Assembly: GCF_014649695.1 (NCBI RefSeq)
Contig: NZ_BMTN01000032.1
Coordinates: forward strand, 1-51,453
Length of the DNA stretch: 51,453 nt
Reading direction: 5' to 3'
Source: Streptomyces kurssanovii
Lineage (GTDB): Bacteria; Actinomycetota; Actinomycetes; Streptomycetales; Streptomycetaceae
Under the pieces are notes generated by a model. The model was not told where the DNA came from. It did not search any database and saw nothing but the letters and a program-made list of their open reading frames with translations. Each line of letters opens with the position of its first letter. Within the stretch, counting starts at the first letter, position 1. Positions 16,420-25,273 of this stretch are shown piece by piece. The translations under genes were made by a program, and so were the position numbers.

Positions 16420-17610
16420 TCAGCCCTGTTGCAGCAGGTCGAGTGCCGCGTGCCGGTAGGCGGCGTAGACGAGGGGCAGATCGGCGAGCTGTGCCCGCTC
16501 GTTGATGCCGTGCAGCCCTTCGTAGCGCACGCCGAAGCCAGCCGTGGCTGCGATGCCTTCGCCGGCAAGCAGGTTGCCGATGTTCGACGGACCGGCCACC
16601 TTGGCCCGGGGCGTCAGGCCGACGGCACGGGCCGCATCGAGCAGGGCGGCGGCAGGTTGCTCGTCCTCGGCCAGCTGGAACGGCGGCCACGCGGCGACAG
16701 GCGTCACCTCCGTCAATGCCGGGGCGGGGAGGTGTGCGTCGAGTTCGGCGACCGCCTTGCGAACCAGGGTCTCGGCGTCGTGCGCGTCGAACGACGGCAC
16801 TGTGCGTACGTCCACGTTGATGTCGCAGCGGTCGGGTGTGACGGAGAAGCCCTCGCCCCCGTGGAAGGAGGTGACCGACAGCTTGGGCGGCAGCGGGAAG
16901 CTGGCGGCCGGGTCGGGGCCGGGGAGTTCAGCGGCATCGAGAAGGCGCACGAGGTGCGCGGCGCGTGAGATCGCGCCGACGACCGTGCGGCTGGATCCGG
17001 AGTGGCCGGAGGGCGCGTGGACCGTGAGGGTGGCGCGCCACAGGCCCCGGCCGCCGACGACGACATCGTCCAGCCCCGGGTAGCCGATCATGACCCCTGC
17101 CGGGCGGTGGGCGCGTGGGTCGGTGAGGTAGGCGCGGGCTCCGCCGAAGCCGCCGGTGTGTTCGTCGACGTCGAGGAGCACGGCGAGTCCGCCGCGCAGG
17201 GTGCGGGCTGTGGGCATGAGGTCGGCGGCGATGTGGCAGAACATGGCGGCGGCCAGCTTGGAGTCGGCCGCGCCGCGGCCGAGGAGCCAGTTGTCGCGGA
17301 CGTCGCCTGATGCCGGTGGGAACGACCATGCGTGTTCGTCACCGTAGGGCGCCGTGTCCAGGCATGCATCCAGGGCCCACCACTTGCCGGGCTGACCGCC
17401 GCGGATCTCCACCAGCAGGCCAACCAGTTCCCCCGACTCATCGTGCAGACGCCGGTGCGGCAGGGCGTGCGTGGCGAGCCAGTCCTCCAGCACGTCAAGG
17501 ACGGGACCGTAGGCGTCGATCCCACCCCTGCTTGGGCACCTGATCAGCTCTTGGGCAAGGCTGACGATGGATTCGGTGCGCTCCTGTGCCTGGTGAAGGT
17601 TGTGGCTCAC
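16420..17610 (-). CDS. M20-family metallopeptidase/deacylase
   Basis: This 396-residue protein has the M20 (ArgE/DapE/CPG2) architecture: a catalytic domain, a dimerisation lid with VHAPSGHSGSS, and the C-terminal ligand region GLHGINERA. The block that normally reads HxDTVP is ACLDTAP, with Cys where the first metal-binding His usually is; the next Asp is in GRGAADSK; the glutamate pair usually EE is DEHTGG, with His in the second place. These swaps could alter metal binding. No signal peptide is seen. It starts 9 bp after the XRE regulator gene, so they form an operon. The substrate is unknown. Confidence 0.85.
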   Translation of the reverse strand: MSHNLHQAQERTESIVSLAQELIRCPSRGGIDAYGPVLDVLEDWLATHALPHRRLHDESGELVGLLVEIRGGQPGKWWALDACLDTAPYGDEHAWSFPPASGDVRDNWLLGRGAADSKLAAAMFCHIAADLMPTARTLRGGLAVLLDVDEHTGGFGGARAYLTDPRAHRPAGVMIGYPGLDDVVVGGRGLWRATLTVHAPSGHSGSSRTVVGAISRAAHLVRLLDAAELPGPDPAASFPLPPKLSVTSFHGGEGFSVTPDRCDINVDVRTVPSFDAHDAETLVRKAVAELDAHLPAPALTEVTPVAAWPPFQLAEDEQPAAALLDAARAVGLTPRAKVAGPSNIGNLLAGEGIAATAGFGVRYEGLHGINERAQLADLPLVYAAYRHAALDLLQQG

Positions 17611-17618
17611 GCTTCTCC

Positions 17619-18395
17619 CTATCGTGGTCGGCTGTGCGGGAGGGCACGCACGGCGTTGATTGTCTCCACCGGGCAGGCAGAGGCGCAGGCTTCGCGGCCG
17701 TGGTGAACCAGCCCGATGGCGGCTTCTCTGCTGAGCAACGCTCCGCAGTCGAATCCATCGGCCCCGTGGAAGGAGGGCAGCGGCACTACGGCAGCGGTCT
17801 CGGAGGCGACGAAGAACCGTTCTGGCGCGGATGCCGGGTCGACCATTCCGATGTGCAACGTCTTGACTCCGTTGCGGCGCTCGGACGGATCGCGCAGCTC
17901 AAGAAGACGCAGCAGGTGTTCGGTGAGGGCCTGGTGGCGGGGCGGCCCGTAGAGGACCCGGTAGTGGATGAGATCGGGCTGCTGGGCCACGGCATTCTCG
18001 ATGGCCTCAAGGTAGGGCCTCTCGCGACTCCGGGAGCCGGTGACGACGAGCTGCTCACGCGCGCCGCCGACTACACCGACCATGGCTTCAATCAGGTCGG
18101 TCCAGTGGGTCAGCACTTTGATGATGGCTTCGGTCGAGGGGGTCTCCATCAGACGGGCCGTGCCGCCGTCCTGGTGGGCGAACAGGATCTCACCGCGCTC
18201 CCGGTAGAGCTGGGAGAGGCCGGCACGGTTGCGCATCCCGGTCCGGCGCCGACCGGACTCCCACGCGCTGAGCACGCTCGCGTCGGCAGCTCCCCCGGTG
18301 ATGGCGTTGAGCGCCTCCGCCGCCTCCTCCAGCGTCATGTTCCTCGATAACCGGGCCCGCTTGAGCGCCGATTCATCCCCACCACGCATGCCCAC
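17619..18395 (-). CDS. XRE-family regulator with C-terminal sensor-like domain
   Basis: Residues about 8-60 form an XRE/Cro helix-turn-helix (ARLSRNMTLEEAAEALN, SVLSAWESGRR). The remaining roughly 190 residues form a mixed alpha/beta domain with VVTGSRSRERPYLEAIENAV and EHLLRLLELRDPSERRNGVK, of a type seen in Streptomyces regulators but unnamed. GTG 18395 lies 5 nt after GGAGG; ATG 18389 is an alternative and ATG 18437 a less likely longer form. It precedes the M20 peptidase gene by 9 bp and may regulate that pair. Confidence 0.8.
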   Translation of the reverse strand: MGMRGGDESALKRARLSRNMTLEEAAEALNAITGGAADASVLSAWESGRRRTGMRNRAGLSQLYRERGEILFAHQDGGTARLMETPSTEAIIKVLTHWTDLIEAMVGVVGGAREQLVVTGSRSRERPYLEAIENAVAQQPDLIHYRVLYGPPRHQALTEHLLRLLELRDPSERRNGVKTLHIGMVDPASAPERFFVASETAAVVPLPSFHGADGFDCGALLSREAAIGLVHHGREACASACPVETINAVRALPHSRPR

Positions 18396-18559
18396 CGCCC
18401 CCTCCTTCTTCACCGTACGGCCAACTCCGGCCGGCATACCCGCACCGACTGGAATTGCTCAGCCGGGCCAGGTGGGCACCGGCCCACTGGGTGCGCGTGC
18501 ACAGCGCAACTTTCGTGGCACGGCATCCACACCAGGTGTCGCATATAAGCTACATAGCA

Positions 18560-18577
18560 TGTTGCCTATAGGCAACA
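18560..18577. promoter_or_regulatory. 18-bp palindromic operator TGTTGCCTATAGGCAACA
   Basis: A perfect 18-bp dyad lies 27-44 bp upstream of the small XRE gene start, in a locally AT-rich promoter containing TATAAGCTACATAG. Its place near the probable transcription start suggests autoregulation by that XRE protein. Confidence 0.65.
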
Positions 18578-18603
18578 CATCCGGGGTTGGATACGGTGAG
18601 GTC

Positions 18604-18879
18604 ATGCCTCACATGCACGTCGACCCAAGCCACGCCGCCGTCATGGCGCGGCGCCAGACCTTCGGCCGCCGCCTGCGGACCCTGCGCACGACGGCCGGCC
18701 TCTCCCAGGCCCAACTTGCCGAGGCAGCAGGCCTGAACCGCGTCTTCTACGTCGGAGTCGAGGGTGGCAAGCGCAACGTGTCCTTGGACAAAATCTTCGC
18801 CCTCGCCGAGGCACTCCACATCGACGTCACCGAACTCTTCCGCTCCCCAGGTGAGCAGGCCGACCATCCAACGGCCTGA
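18604..18879 (+). CDS. Small XRE-family regulator
   Basis: This 91-residue protein is essentially one XRE helix-turn-helix domain: FGRRLRTLRTTAGLSQAQLA, AGLNRVFYVGVEGGKRNVSL, IFALAEALHIDVTELF. It resembles the controller-protein/SinR-like type that binds DNA as a dimer. ATG 18604 is preceded by GGTGAGG; ATG 18559 would start inside the palindrome and is unlikely. It is convergent with the DNA ligase gene. Autoregulation is inferred from the palindrome. Confidence 0.85.
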   Translation: MPHMHVDPSHAAVMARRQTFGRRLRTLRTTAGLSQAQLAEAAGLNRVFYVGVEGGKRNVSLDKIFALAEALHIDVTELFRSPGEQADHPTA

Positions 18880-18938
18880 CGCAGGCCGTTACGACACTGG
18901 CCGGATCGCCAGTTTCCGCCCTCGCGGGGTTTGGGACA

Positions 18939-19919
18939 TCAACTGAATGGGGTGACATCCGAGGGCCCGAGATCAGTGCGCAGGCGCTGCAGTTGTACCG
19001 GGTGGCGCCAGCGGCCTCGGTCGATGGTGGTGTCGCCGAGGAACTCGACGACCAGGTCGGGGCGGACACAGGTGAAGGTCAGCGGCTCACGGCTGCCCCA
19101 CTGGGTGGTCAGCCGCATGGTCCACCACGGATGCCCGGGCCCTGCCGGGGTCAGGAAGGCGCCGAGTTCGCGCCGGTGGGCAAGCCGGAGCGGCGTAGTG
19201 CGGGCGACGAGCCGCAGCCGGCCCGCAGTGGTGTAGCGGCCGAGGAGAAGGGTGTTGGGGTGGGAGACGGAGCCGGTGACCGCGGCAATGATCGCTTCAG
19301 CCGTGTCGCGGGAGCGGATCTTCCGCCAGCCACGACGGCCGGGCAGATACGGCTGGTCCGCCTCCTTGGCCACCACGCCCTCCACACCACGGCCGCCCCA
19401 CTCGGACAGCCACTGCTCAGCCAGGGCCCGGTCGTCGGTGGCTGGTGTCAGTTGCCACGGGGCCTGCAGCGCGCGTTCGGCAAAGAGCGTCTCGAGGGCC
19501 GACCGTCGCTGCGCGTACGGCCAGGTGAGTAGGTCGCTGCCGTGACGCTCGAGAAGGTCGAAGGCGATGAAGAAGGCGGGCTGTTCCGCGCGCAGTCTGG
19601 TGACGGTTTGGGGGCGGCGGTTCAGCCGCTGCTGCAGAGCCGCGAAGTCCAGTCGTCCGCCGGTGTAGGTGACGACCTCGCCGTCAAGCACCACGTCCTC
19701 GCCCAGATCCGCGGCGGCCTCGGCAATTTCGGGAAACGCCGGTGTGAGATCGCGAAGGTTCCGCGACTGCAGCAGTACCGAGCCGCTGTGGGCGAAGACC
19801 AGCATTCGGAAGCCGTCGTACTTCGGCTCGAACACCAGGCGTCCGGGCAGCGCACCGGCTGCAGGAAGCCGAGCGAGCGGCTGGGCCTGCATCGGTTCCA
19901 GCGGAGGTCGTACCGTCAC
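18939..19919 (-). CDS. ATP-dependent DNA ligase, NHEJ type (LigC/LigD ligase-domain-like)
   Basis: This 326-residue ATP-dependent ligase has the catalytic lysine motif EPKYDGFR near residue 31, motif III LDGEVV, motif IIIa FIAFDLL, motif IV EGVVAKEADQPY and motif V WRKIRS, followed by an OB-fold domain with VRPDLVVEFLGDTTID. It lacks the polymerase and nuclease domains of full LigD, so it resembles stand-alone LigC-like enzymes. It seals DNA ends, probably with Ku, whose gene is at 44474-45514. GTG 19919 sits unusually close to GGAGG; ATG 19892 is an alternative. Confidence 0.9.
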   Translation of the reverse strand: MTVRPPLEPMQAQPLARLPAAGALPGRLVFEPKYDGFRMLVFAHSGSVLLQSRNLRDLTPAFPEIAEAAADLGEDVVLDGEVVTYTGGRLDFAALQQRLNRRPQTVTRLRAEQPAFFIAFDLLERHGSDLLTWPYAQRRSALETLFAERALQAPWQLTPATDDRALAEQWLSEWGGRGVEGVVAKEADQPYLPGRRGWRKIRSRDTAEAIIAAVTGSVSHPNTLLLGRYTTAGRLRLVARTTPLRLAHRRELGAFLTPAGPGHPWWTMRLTTQWGSREPLTFTCVRPDLVVEFLGDTTIDRGRWRHPVQLQRLRTDLGPSDVTPFS

Positions 19920-19979
19920 CCTCCGGGCATATCACGCCTCCCGCCCGTCTACGGCCTATCCGCTCCACGGGCCGGTCCA

Positions 19980-20195
19980 ATGAACGGTGAACGCGCCGCA
20001 GCAGCCGGCTGTCCCCGCTGCACTGCGCCCGGTGCCGCCCCGCCCCAGGTCAAGCTGTTCTGGACACACGTGAACCCCTACAGCCGGTTCCAGCTCGACA
20101 CGAACAGCCGCCTCGACCCGGACCTGACCGCCCGGGCTGCCTCGGTGCCCGCCCCGCGCATCCCACAGGCTGAATCCGCAGAGGTCTCTACGTGA
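19980..20195 (+). CDS. Small hypothetical protein
   Basis: This 71-codon frame has good codon bias and a CPRC motif near the N-terminus, then QVKLFWTHVNPYSRFQLDTN. It could bind a metal through CxxC and His but has only one such motif. It has no strong ribosome site. It lies divergent from the ligase gene and just upstream of a methyltransferase. I do not recognise it. Confidence 0.4.
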   Translation: MNGERAAAAGCPRCTAPGAAPPQVKLFWTHVNPYSRFQLDTNSRLDPDLTARAASVPAPRIPQAESAEVST

Positions 20196-20257
20196 CGGTG
20201 GCCGGCCCTTGGTGAAGGACAACTGATCAGGGCAGGCGGGCACTAGGGTCTACAGCC

Positions 20258-20914
20258 GTGACCGAACTGACCTACCTACACGCCACCCGGGTGGCCTACG
20301 ACACCGTTGCCGTCGATTACGCCAAGCTCGTGCCCCCCGCATTCGAGGACGACCTGTACGGCCGCGCGATGATAAGCACGTTCGCCGAACTCACGCGGGC
20401 CCTCGACGCCGGGCCGGTCGCTGACCTCGGCTGCGGGCCCGGTCACGTGACGGCACACCTTCAATCTCTTGGGGTGACCGCGTTCGGCATCGACCTGTCC
20501 CCGGAGACGGTTGCGGTTGCCCGGCGCAGGCATCCGGACCTGCAATTCGACGAAGGGTCGATGACCGACCTGGACCTGGCGGACGGCAGCGTTGGCGGAG
20601 TCATCGCCTGGTACTCAATCGTGCACACCCCTCCGGAGCTGCTGCCGGTCGTGTTCGCAGAGTTCCACCGCGTGCTGGCTCCAGGCGGCCATCTGCTGAT
20701 CGCCTTCAAGGCCGGTGACAGGCTCCGACGTCTGGAAAAGGCATACGGGCATGAGCTGTCCCTCGAGGTCTACTGGGTTTCTCCCGACCGTATCGCCGAC
20801 CTGCTGAGTCAGACCGGGTTGACGGTGGACGCCCGGCTGATCCGCGAGCCGAATGAGCAGGAGAAGCCTCGGCAAGGTCAGCAGGCGTACCTCATGGCCC
20901 GAAAGCCGGTGTAG
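20258..20914 (+). CDS. Class I SAM-dependent methyltransferase
   Basis: This 218-residue Rossmann-fold methyltransferase has motif I VADLGCGPGHVTAHL, motif II FGIDLSPETVAVARRR, an acidic GSMTDLDLADGS block and post-motif FHRVLAPGGHLLIAFKAG. It is of the ubiE/Methyltransf_11 type acting on small molecules; the acceptor is unknown. GTG 20258 is the first good start. A bidirectional hairpin follows its stop. Confidence 0.88.
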   Translation: MTELTYLHATRVAYDTVAVDYAKLVPPAFEDDLYGRAMISTFAELTRALDAGPVADLGCGPGHVTAHLQSLGVTAFGIDLSPETVAVARRRHPDLQFDEGSMTDLDLADGSVGGVIAWYSIVHTPPELLPVVFAEFHRVLAPGGHLLIAFKAGDRLRRLEKAYGHELSLEVYWVSPDRIADLLSQTGLTVDARLIREPNEQEKPRQGQQAYLMARKPV

Positions 20915-20966
20915 CCGGGAACAAGAGCTGGCGACTGCGTCGGAGGGTAGTAGCCCGCCCCACCTG

Positions 20967-20999
20967 GCTGAACACCCCGTCAAGGCAGGTGTGTTCAGC
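20967..20999. terminator. Bidirectional terminator between convergent genes
   Basis: GCTGAACAC and GTGTTCAGC form a perfect 9-bp stem with a 15-nt loop, placed between the methyltransferase stop and the stop of the facing gene, which it overlaps. Confidence 0.6.
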
Positions 21000-21387
21000 A
21001 CTCGGGGACGGGGGTGCCCTGGTGGTAGTAGAGCCGCCATCCGCTGTCGCCCTCGCCCTTGCGCCACAGGGAGCTGCGACGGGCCCGGCGGCCGTCGATG
21101 ACGCTCTCGTACGTCAGGTGCACGAGGTCCGGGGCGAGGAGCACCCCGCGCATGCCGGAGGCCTCGATGCGCGGGCTGTCCGCTCCGCCGTGCAGGGTGG
21201 GCAGGGCCGCGACCATCTCCTCGTACGTCCATCGCCGCCCGGAGGCGCCGACCTCGACCAATTCGGGGTCGAACAGCCGGACGCCGACGGCGGAGGCCCG
21301 GACGGTGGGGTCGTGCAGGCGCAGTTCACCGTCCTTCGCCGCGGCGATCGCGGCCTGTTCCTCGGGGTTCTCATTCGTGTCGATCAC
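20995..21387 (-). CDS. DUF4440/NTF2-like protein
   Basis: About 130 residues from GTG 21387, which follows GGGGGAGG. The protein has the NTF2-like (SnoaL/DUF4440) pattern: an N-terminal helix (NENPEEQAAIAAAKDGELRL), LFDPELVEVGASGRRWTYEE, and the C-terminal strand pair LVHLTYESV and WRLYYHQGTPVP. Such small cone-shaped domains are cyclases, isomerases or steroid-binding proteins. The specific role is unknown. A longer ORF begins at 21450 but lacks a ribosome site. Confidence 0.75.
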   Translation of the reverse strand: MIDTNENPEEQAAIAAAKDGELRLHDPTVRASAVGVRLFDPELVEVGASGRRWTYEEMVAALPTLHGGADSPRIEASGMRGVLLAPDLVHLTYESVIDGRRARRSSLWRKGEGDSGWRLYYHQGTPVPEC

Positions 21388-21532
21388 GAACGCATCCTCC
21401 CCCGGCCCCAGAGCCCCAGCAAAGGGTCTTCGGGGTCCTCGAACCGGCATGTGCAGGAAAGCGACGAGGCCTGCGGGAATGGCTGGCAGGGGACCGATTC
21501 CTCACGCCGACCGCGGTTCGTAGAGTGACCGA

Positions 21533-21775
21533 ATGAGTTCACCGCACCAGGCGCCCGACCCGTACGCCATCCTCGAAGGCTGGCTCGCCGGTGCGTACAC
21601 CAGCCCCGGCGGCCAGGAGGTCCGTGGCCGGGCCTGGGACGACGACACCCGCTACCGCTACGCCCTCCTCCTCGCCGGCACTGACGCCCCCCAGTCCATC
21701 GCCGTCCTGCTCCAGCACATCCACCGCCACGACGCAGCCGGACCCACCTGGCGGCTACCCGCGAAGAACAACAGC
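21533..21775 (+). pseudogene. Hypothetical protein fragment at the edge of an integrative element
   Basis: From ATG 21533 about 80 residues look coding (YAILEGWLAGAYTSPGGQEV, RYRYALLLAGTDAPQSIAVL). The frame then turns into Ser/Pro/Thr-rich low-complexity sequence that is antiphase with an integrase relic. The family is unknown to me. Confidence 0.4.
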
Positions 21776-21813
21776 GCCTCCGCCGTCACCGCCACCACCC
21801 CCATCCCCCGCCC

Positions 21814-21999
21814 GTCCTCTGGGCACTCGACGAGTAGCGACCGGTGCGCACCCACAAAGCCCCCCACTCCACCGAGACCGAAGGCCCGCTCCTCCTCTCA
21901 CGCACCGGCCGCGCACTCGACCGCGTCACCTTCCCCCGCCTCCTGCGCGACGTCGCCGCCACCCACCCTGACCTCGAAGACGTCGCCAAACCCTCCTAC
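21814..21999 (+). pseudogene. Tyrosine recombinase (integrase) remnant
   Basis: One frame reads VLWALDE, a TAG stop at 21835-21837, then RPVRTHK, TETEGPLLLSRTGRALDRV and TFPRLLRDVAATHPDLEDVA, resembling the central part of phage-type tyrosine recombinases before the HxLRH box. The catalytic C-terminus is absent. The nonsense codon and truncation mean it cannot excise the element. Confidence 0.45.
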
Positions 22000-22595
22000 C
22001 CGACGCCGTTGCCCACTCCCCCTCCCCCTTCGCCAGCGAACAGCCCTGAGTCCGCTGCGCGACCCGGACGCGCCGGAACTGGACGAGGACGACGACGGCG
22101 CGGAGTGAACCCGGGAGGCGCCGTCGATCTCGGGCCGTGGCTGGTCGGCGAGGCGCGGGCTCCTCTCCACCACGCCGGCCGGTCGGCCGGTCTGGCGGAG
22201 CTGCGTCAGCAGGCCCGTACCGAACAGATGGAGGCAGACCATGAAAGACCTGACCGACCGGAAGCGGCGCATCCTGGCCTGTATCCGGCGCGCCATCGCG
22301 GACACCGACACCGGCCCCACCGCGCCACTACGCTGCTCACGACCACTCGACGTAAGGGCCACGAATGGCGGTAAGCAACCGCCTGCGTCAGCATGGAATG
22401 AGAAGGGCTCTGCAGCCCAGGCGGCACACAAGTGCGGCATTGAACACCCCACGGCGATGCCCAGATTTTGGTGTGCCGGGGACCTGCTGGCGGGCTCCCT
22501 GTGGAGTGGGTTGCGATGTCCAAGTCTGCGCCCAGCGTGGGCCAGGCGGTCCTCACCAGAGTCCGTCCATCCACACAGATCACGGAGCAGCCACC
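22000..22595. other. Degenerate coding remnants
   Basis: Fragments here overlap like genes of a former operon: a C-terminal piece LRDPDAPELDEDDDGAE ending at 22108, a GTG at 22105 opening MNPGGAVDLGPWLVGEARAP, and the LexA-like start at 22241. None forms a complete recognisable gene. Confidence 0.35.
22241..22320 (+). pseudogene. LexA-type winged-helix N-terminal fragment
   Basis: ATG 22241 opens MKDLTDRKRRILACIRRAIA followed by DTGPTAP, matching the first helix of LexA-like DNA-binding domains, where REIG and a recognition helix should follow. The match ends there. Confidence 0.35.
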
Positions 22596-22883
22596 ATGGC
22601 GACGAGTCAAGACGTCCAGAGCGAGGCCGCGTTCTTCGACGCGATCAGTGCGGTATTCAAGGAGCACCCCGAAGCGGCCGGTAAGTACGCCATCGCAAAG
22701 CTCTCGATGGAGGAAAAGTTGGGCGTCGACTTCGACAGGCAGTGCGGCGTCTCTCGGGTAGAGGGCGATCGAATCATCACCGAGTTCGTCGACCGTCCAA
22801 GTCCGGAGCCGCAGGCCAGGACTAGGTGCGTCGAGACGGACGAGAATGGCAACTGCCTCTCGTGGGTTTCGCGGGAGGAGTGA
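22596..22883 (+). CDS. Hypothetical protein, 95 residues
   Basis: From ATG 22596 (GGAG 9 nt upstream) the frame encodes a soluble acidic protein: SEAAFFDAISAVFKEHPEAA, LSMEEKLGVDFDRQCGVSRV, ending ETDENGNCLSWVSREE. Codon GC bias is weaker than neighbours, suggesting foreign origin. Two Cys residues lie in the last 20 residues. I do not recognise a family. It precedes the TraB-like gene. Confidence 0.5.
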   Translation: MATSQDVQSEAAFFDAISAVFKEHPEAAGKYAIAKLSMEEKLGVDFDRQCGVSRVEGDRIITEFVDRPSPEPQARTRCVETDENGNCLSWVSREE

Positions 22884-22987
22884 CCTACCTGGCGTTGGCT
22901 CGGACCGCCCACCGCCGGGCAGCCGCTGACACGGCTCTGGCCCCGAGCGACCCCTGACGGCCAGTCCAGGCTATAGGGTGACCGACC

Positions 22988-24390
22988 GTGGACGATGCTC
23001 GGCTTCCGAACTCTTTGGCCCGGGGGGGGCGGCTGGGGCGCGGCGGCGCGCAGCGGTTCGGCGCAGACTTCCGCTTCGGCCAAGGCATCGGCGGGCGGCT
23101 CTCCCCAGCTCCCGGATGGCTGTGGGATCTACTTGGGTTCTTCTGGCGGTGCGGTCGTCAGCCGGGTACGCAGCGCCAGCGGGCTTTTTCGACGAGGGTG
23201 CGGACGACGAAGGCCGACTGTTCGTCACCGTCGACGGGAACCAAGTCCTGGTCTCCCTGTGGGACAGCAGCCCGCTCGCGCAGGTCTTCCCCGCCACGCG
23301 GGAGCTGCTGACCCCGGACAAGGACGGGCGGTGGGTGACGGGCTTCCTCGGCAACGGACAGCCCGCCCGCAACCGGGTCTACACCGACCGCGGCGCCGCC
23401 CACGGCCTGTTCGTCGCCCCGTCCGGCGGCGGAAAGACTCAGCTGATGGCTCTGCACGTCGCGGCCGACGCCCTGTTCGGGGCCGTGGTGATGCTGGCCA
23501 CGGAGGCCCCGGACGAGAAGACCGCCGCGCTGGGCAAGCACACCGCCCACTACGGCGTCGGCGCGCTGTACATGATCCGCCTCCTGCGGGTCCTGGACGC
23601 GCTGATGGAGATCCGCGGCGAGATGCCATGGGAGGACGGGCTGGCCCACGACTGGGACCCGAGCCTGGCGGGCTGCCCCTACCGGATGCTGTCCGCCTAC
23701 CTGGATGAGTTCCTCTCCGCCGCCCGCGACGGTCTGTACGGGGCGGAGATCATGGACCTTGCCGAGCGGGTGTCGGTCAAGGGTCGCAAGTACGGGATCG
23801 GCATCAAGGTGGCTGGTCAGTCCATCTACGTGCAGGACGGGTTCACGCAGCTGTTGTGCGAAAACCTGCGCGAGAACTGCATTCCAGTCGTCTTGAAAGT
23901 TGCGCCGAAGAAGGTCGCCGACATGTTCAAGGCCCTCGGCATCCCGTCCGAACACACCCCCGACCCGCTCCCCCGCTCCTTCTCCCCGGCTGAGAAGGGC
24001 CGGATCGAGCGCGTAATGCGCGGCGAGGCGGAGCCGCCCGCCGACTCCAACACCGGCGGCGCCGGATGGATCGTCGAAGCCAAACAGCCCGACGTCCTGC
24101 GAACCCTCTACATGGACTTCAGGGCCGGCATCCACAGGTACTTCCCCGACACCATCGCCACCCTGACCGAGCACGAAATCCACGAGCTCGAAGCGCGCGA
24201 CCTCTGGTTCGACTGGACCGAGCCGCCCCGGCCCGGCGAGTTCGGCCCTGAGCCGGATGACGAGGACAGCGACGACGCGCCTCAGCAGGGCGGCATGCGC
24301 CGCGGTGACGGGAAGTCCGTCACCCGCCGCGCCGCCGTCACCTCGCCCCGCGAGGCGCTCGAGGCCATCAAGAACCTCTCCAGCGTCTGA
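22988..24390 (+). pseudogene. TraB/FtsK-like conjugal transfer ATPase, frameshifted
   Basis: The C-terminal 400 residues encode a P-loop transfer ATPase: Walker A FVAPSGGGKTQLMAL, Walker B-like RMLSAYLDEFLSAA, then KYGIGIKVAGQSIYVQDGF and a Ser/Glu/Asp-rich tail. Actinomycete integrative elements use one such protein to move double-stranded DNA between hyphae. The N-terminal portion from GTG 22988 (RFGADFRFGQGIGGRL, WLWDLLGFFW) is in a different frame. One extra T in the T5 run at 23185-23189 would fuse them (RAFFDEGADDEGRL). An ORF opening at 22978 in the downstream frame has no coding character upstream of about 23180. Confidence 0.7.
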
Positions 24391-24464
24391 CCCAACCAGC
24401 TCACCCCCAGGGCCCGGCCGCACACGGCTGGGCCCTCCGCACACCTGGAAGGACACACACGCCC

Positions 24465-24653
24465 GTGGCCGTATCGATCTCCGATGTCGTCCTGCTCAGC
24501 ATTGTCGCCTTCGTCCGGATCCAGGGCGGCTCCCTACGGATCTGGCCAGCCCTCGCCTGCAGCGGATTCGGCTACTTCGTCGCCTACACCGGCGCCGCGC
24601 TGGTCATCAGCGACGCGATCGGCGCCGTCACCGGCTCGATCTCCAGCATCTGA
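24465..24653 (+). CDS. Small membrane protein of the conjugative element
   Basis: This 62-residue protein starting at GTG 24465 has two hydrophobic segments (ISDVVLLSIVAFV and GYFVAYTGAALVI) and a C-terminal VTGSISSI. Similar small proteins commonly follow the TraB-type gene in Streptomyces mobile elements and probably help the transfer complex at the membrane. Confidence 0.65.
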   Translation: MAVSISDVVLLSIVAFVRIQGGSLRIWPALACSGFGYFVAYTGAALVISDAIGAVTGSISSI

Positions 24654-24721
24654 CAACCCTGGCTGCCGGCGTCGAAGGCCGCCACCCCACCCGCACCTTT
24701 CGCCGCCCCCAGGGAGCCCGG

Positions 24722-25273
24722 ATGCCTCAGACTCACCCCTCCCCCGGCCCAGACCACACCGCCCAGACCACCGAGGCTCCCGCGCCGCGAGCGGAACTGA
24801 GCCTCGAGGAACGCCTGACGTTCATCAACGCGGCGATGACCCTACAGCTGGACGAAGCCAAGGTCGCCTACGAGGTCAACACGGCGCATATCTCCACCGT
24901 GCCGGTCGACCTGGGCGACGTAGTCACCGTCCCAATGACCCCGACGCTCCAGCCGCTGCCGAGCCACTACTCGACCCCAGTGGCTGCGCTCCTGCAGCGC
25001 GCCCATCACCGCCTGCTCACCGGCGGCTGGTGCACTGGTGCCCTGGTCGACGAGCAGGGCGCCCGCTGCCTCTACGGCGTGATCGGCGCCGAAGCCGCCG
25101 GCAACAGCGGCCTGGAAGCCGACGCCGTATCCGTCCTCTTGGACGCCATCCGCCGCGCTTTCGGCTCCGACGTCACTTCGGTGCCGTCGTTCAACGACGG
25201 CTGGAGCAACAGCCACGTACCGCTGCGGATGCTGAACGAGGCAGCGTTCCTGGCCGATGCCCGCGGCCTATAG
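24722..25273 (+). CDS. DUF6197-like mobile-element protein
   Basis: This 183-residue protein from ATG 24722 has a central helical stretch, then GGWCTGALVDEQGARCLYGV and VPSFNDGWSNSHVPLRML. The GWCxGA, CLYGxIG and PSxND pattern resembles the DUF6197 family, which occurs in Streptomyces mobile elements. The function is unknown. It is the last gene of the TraB cassette. Confidence 0.6.
   Translation: MPQTHPSPGPDHTAQTTEAPAPRAELSLEERLTFINAAMTLQLDEAKVAYEVNTAHISTVPVDLGDVVTVPMTPTLQPLPSHYSTPVAALLQRAHHRLLTGGWCTGALVDEQGARCLYGVIGAEAAGNSGLEADAVSVLLDAIRRAFGSDVTSVPSFNDGWSNSHVPLRMLNEAAFLADARGL

Noticed and set aside
16420-17610. M20 peptidase as the missing lasso leader peptidase
   Set aside because: Known lasso leader peptidases are transglutaminase-like cysteine enzymes, and a hairpin separates this gene from the precursors; co-location alone is not enough.
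23021-23030. Run of eight G residues as a phase-variation switch for the TraB-like gene
   Set aside because: The frames on both sides of the run are continuous and coding-like; the break between frames lies further on, at the T5 run.
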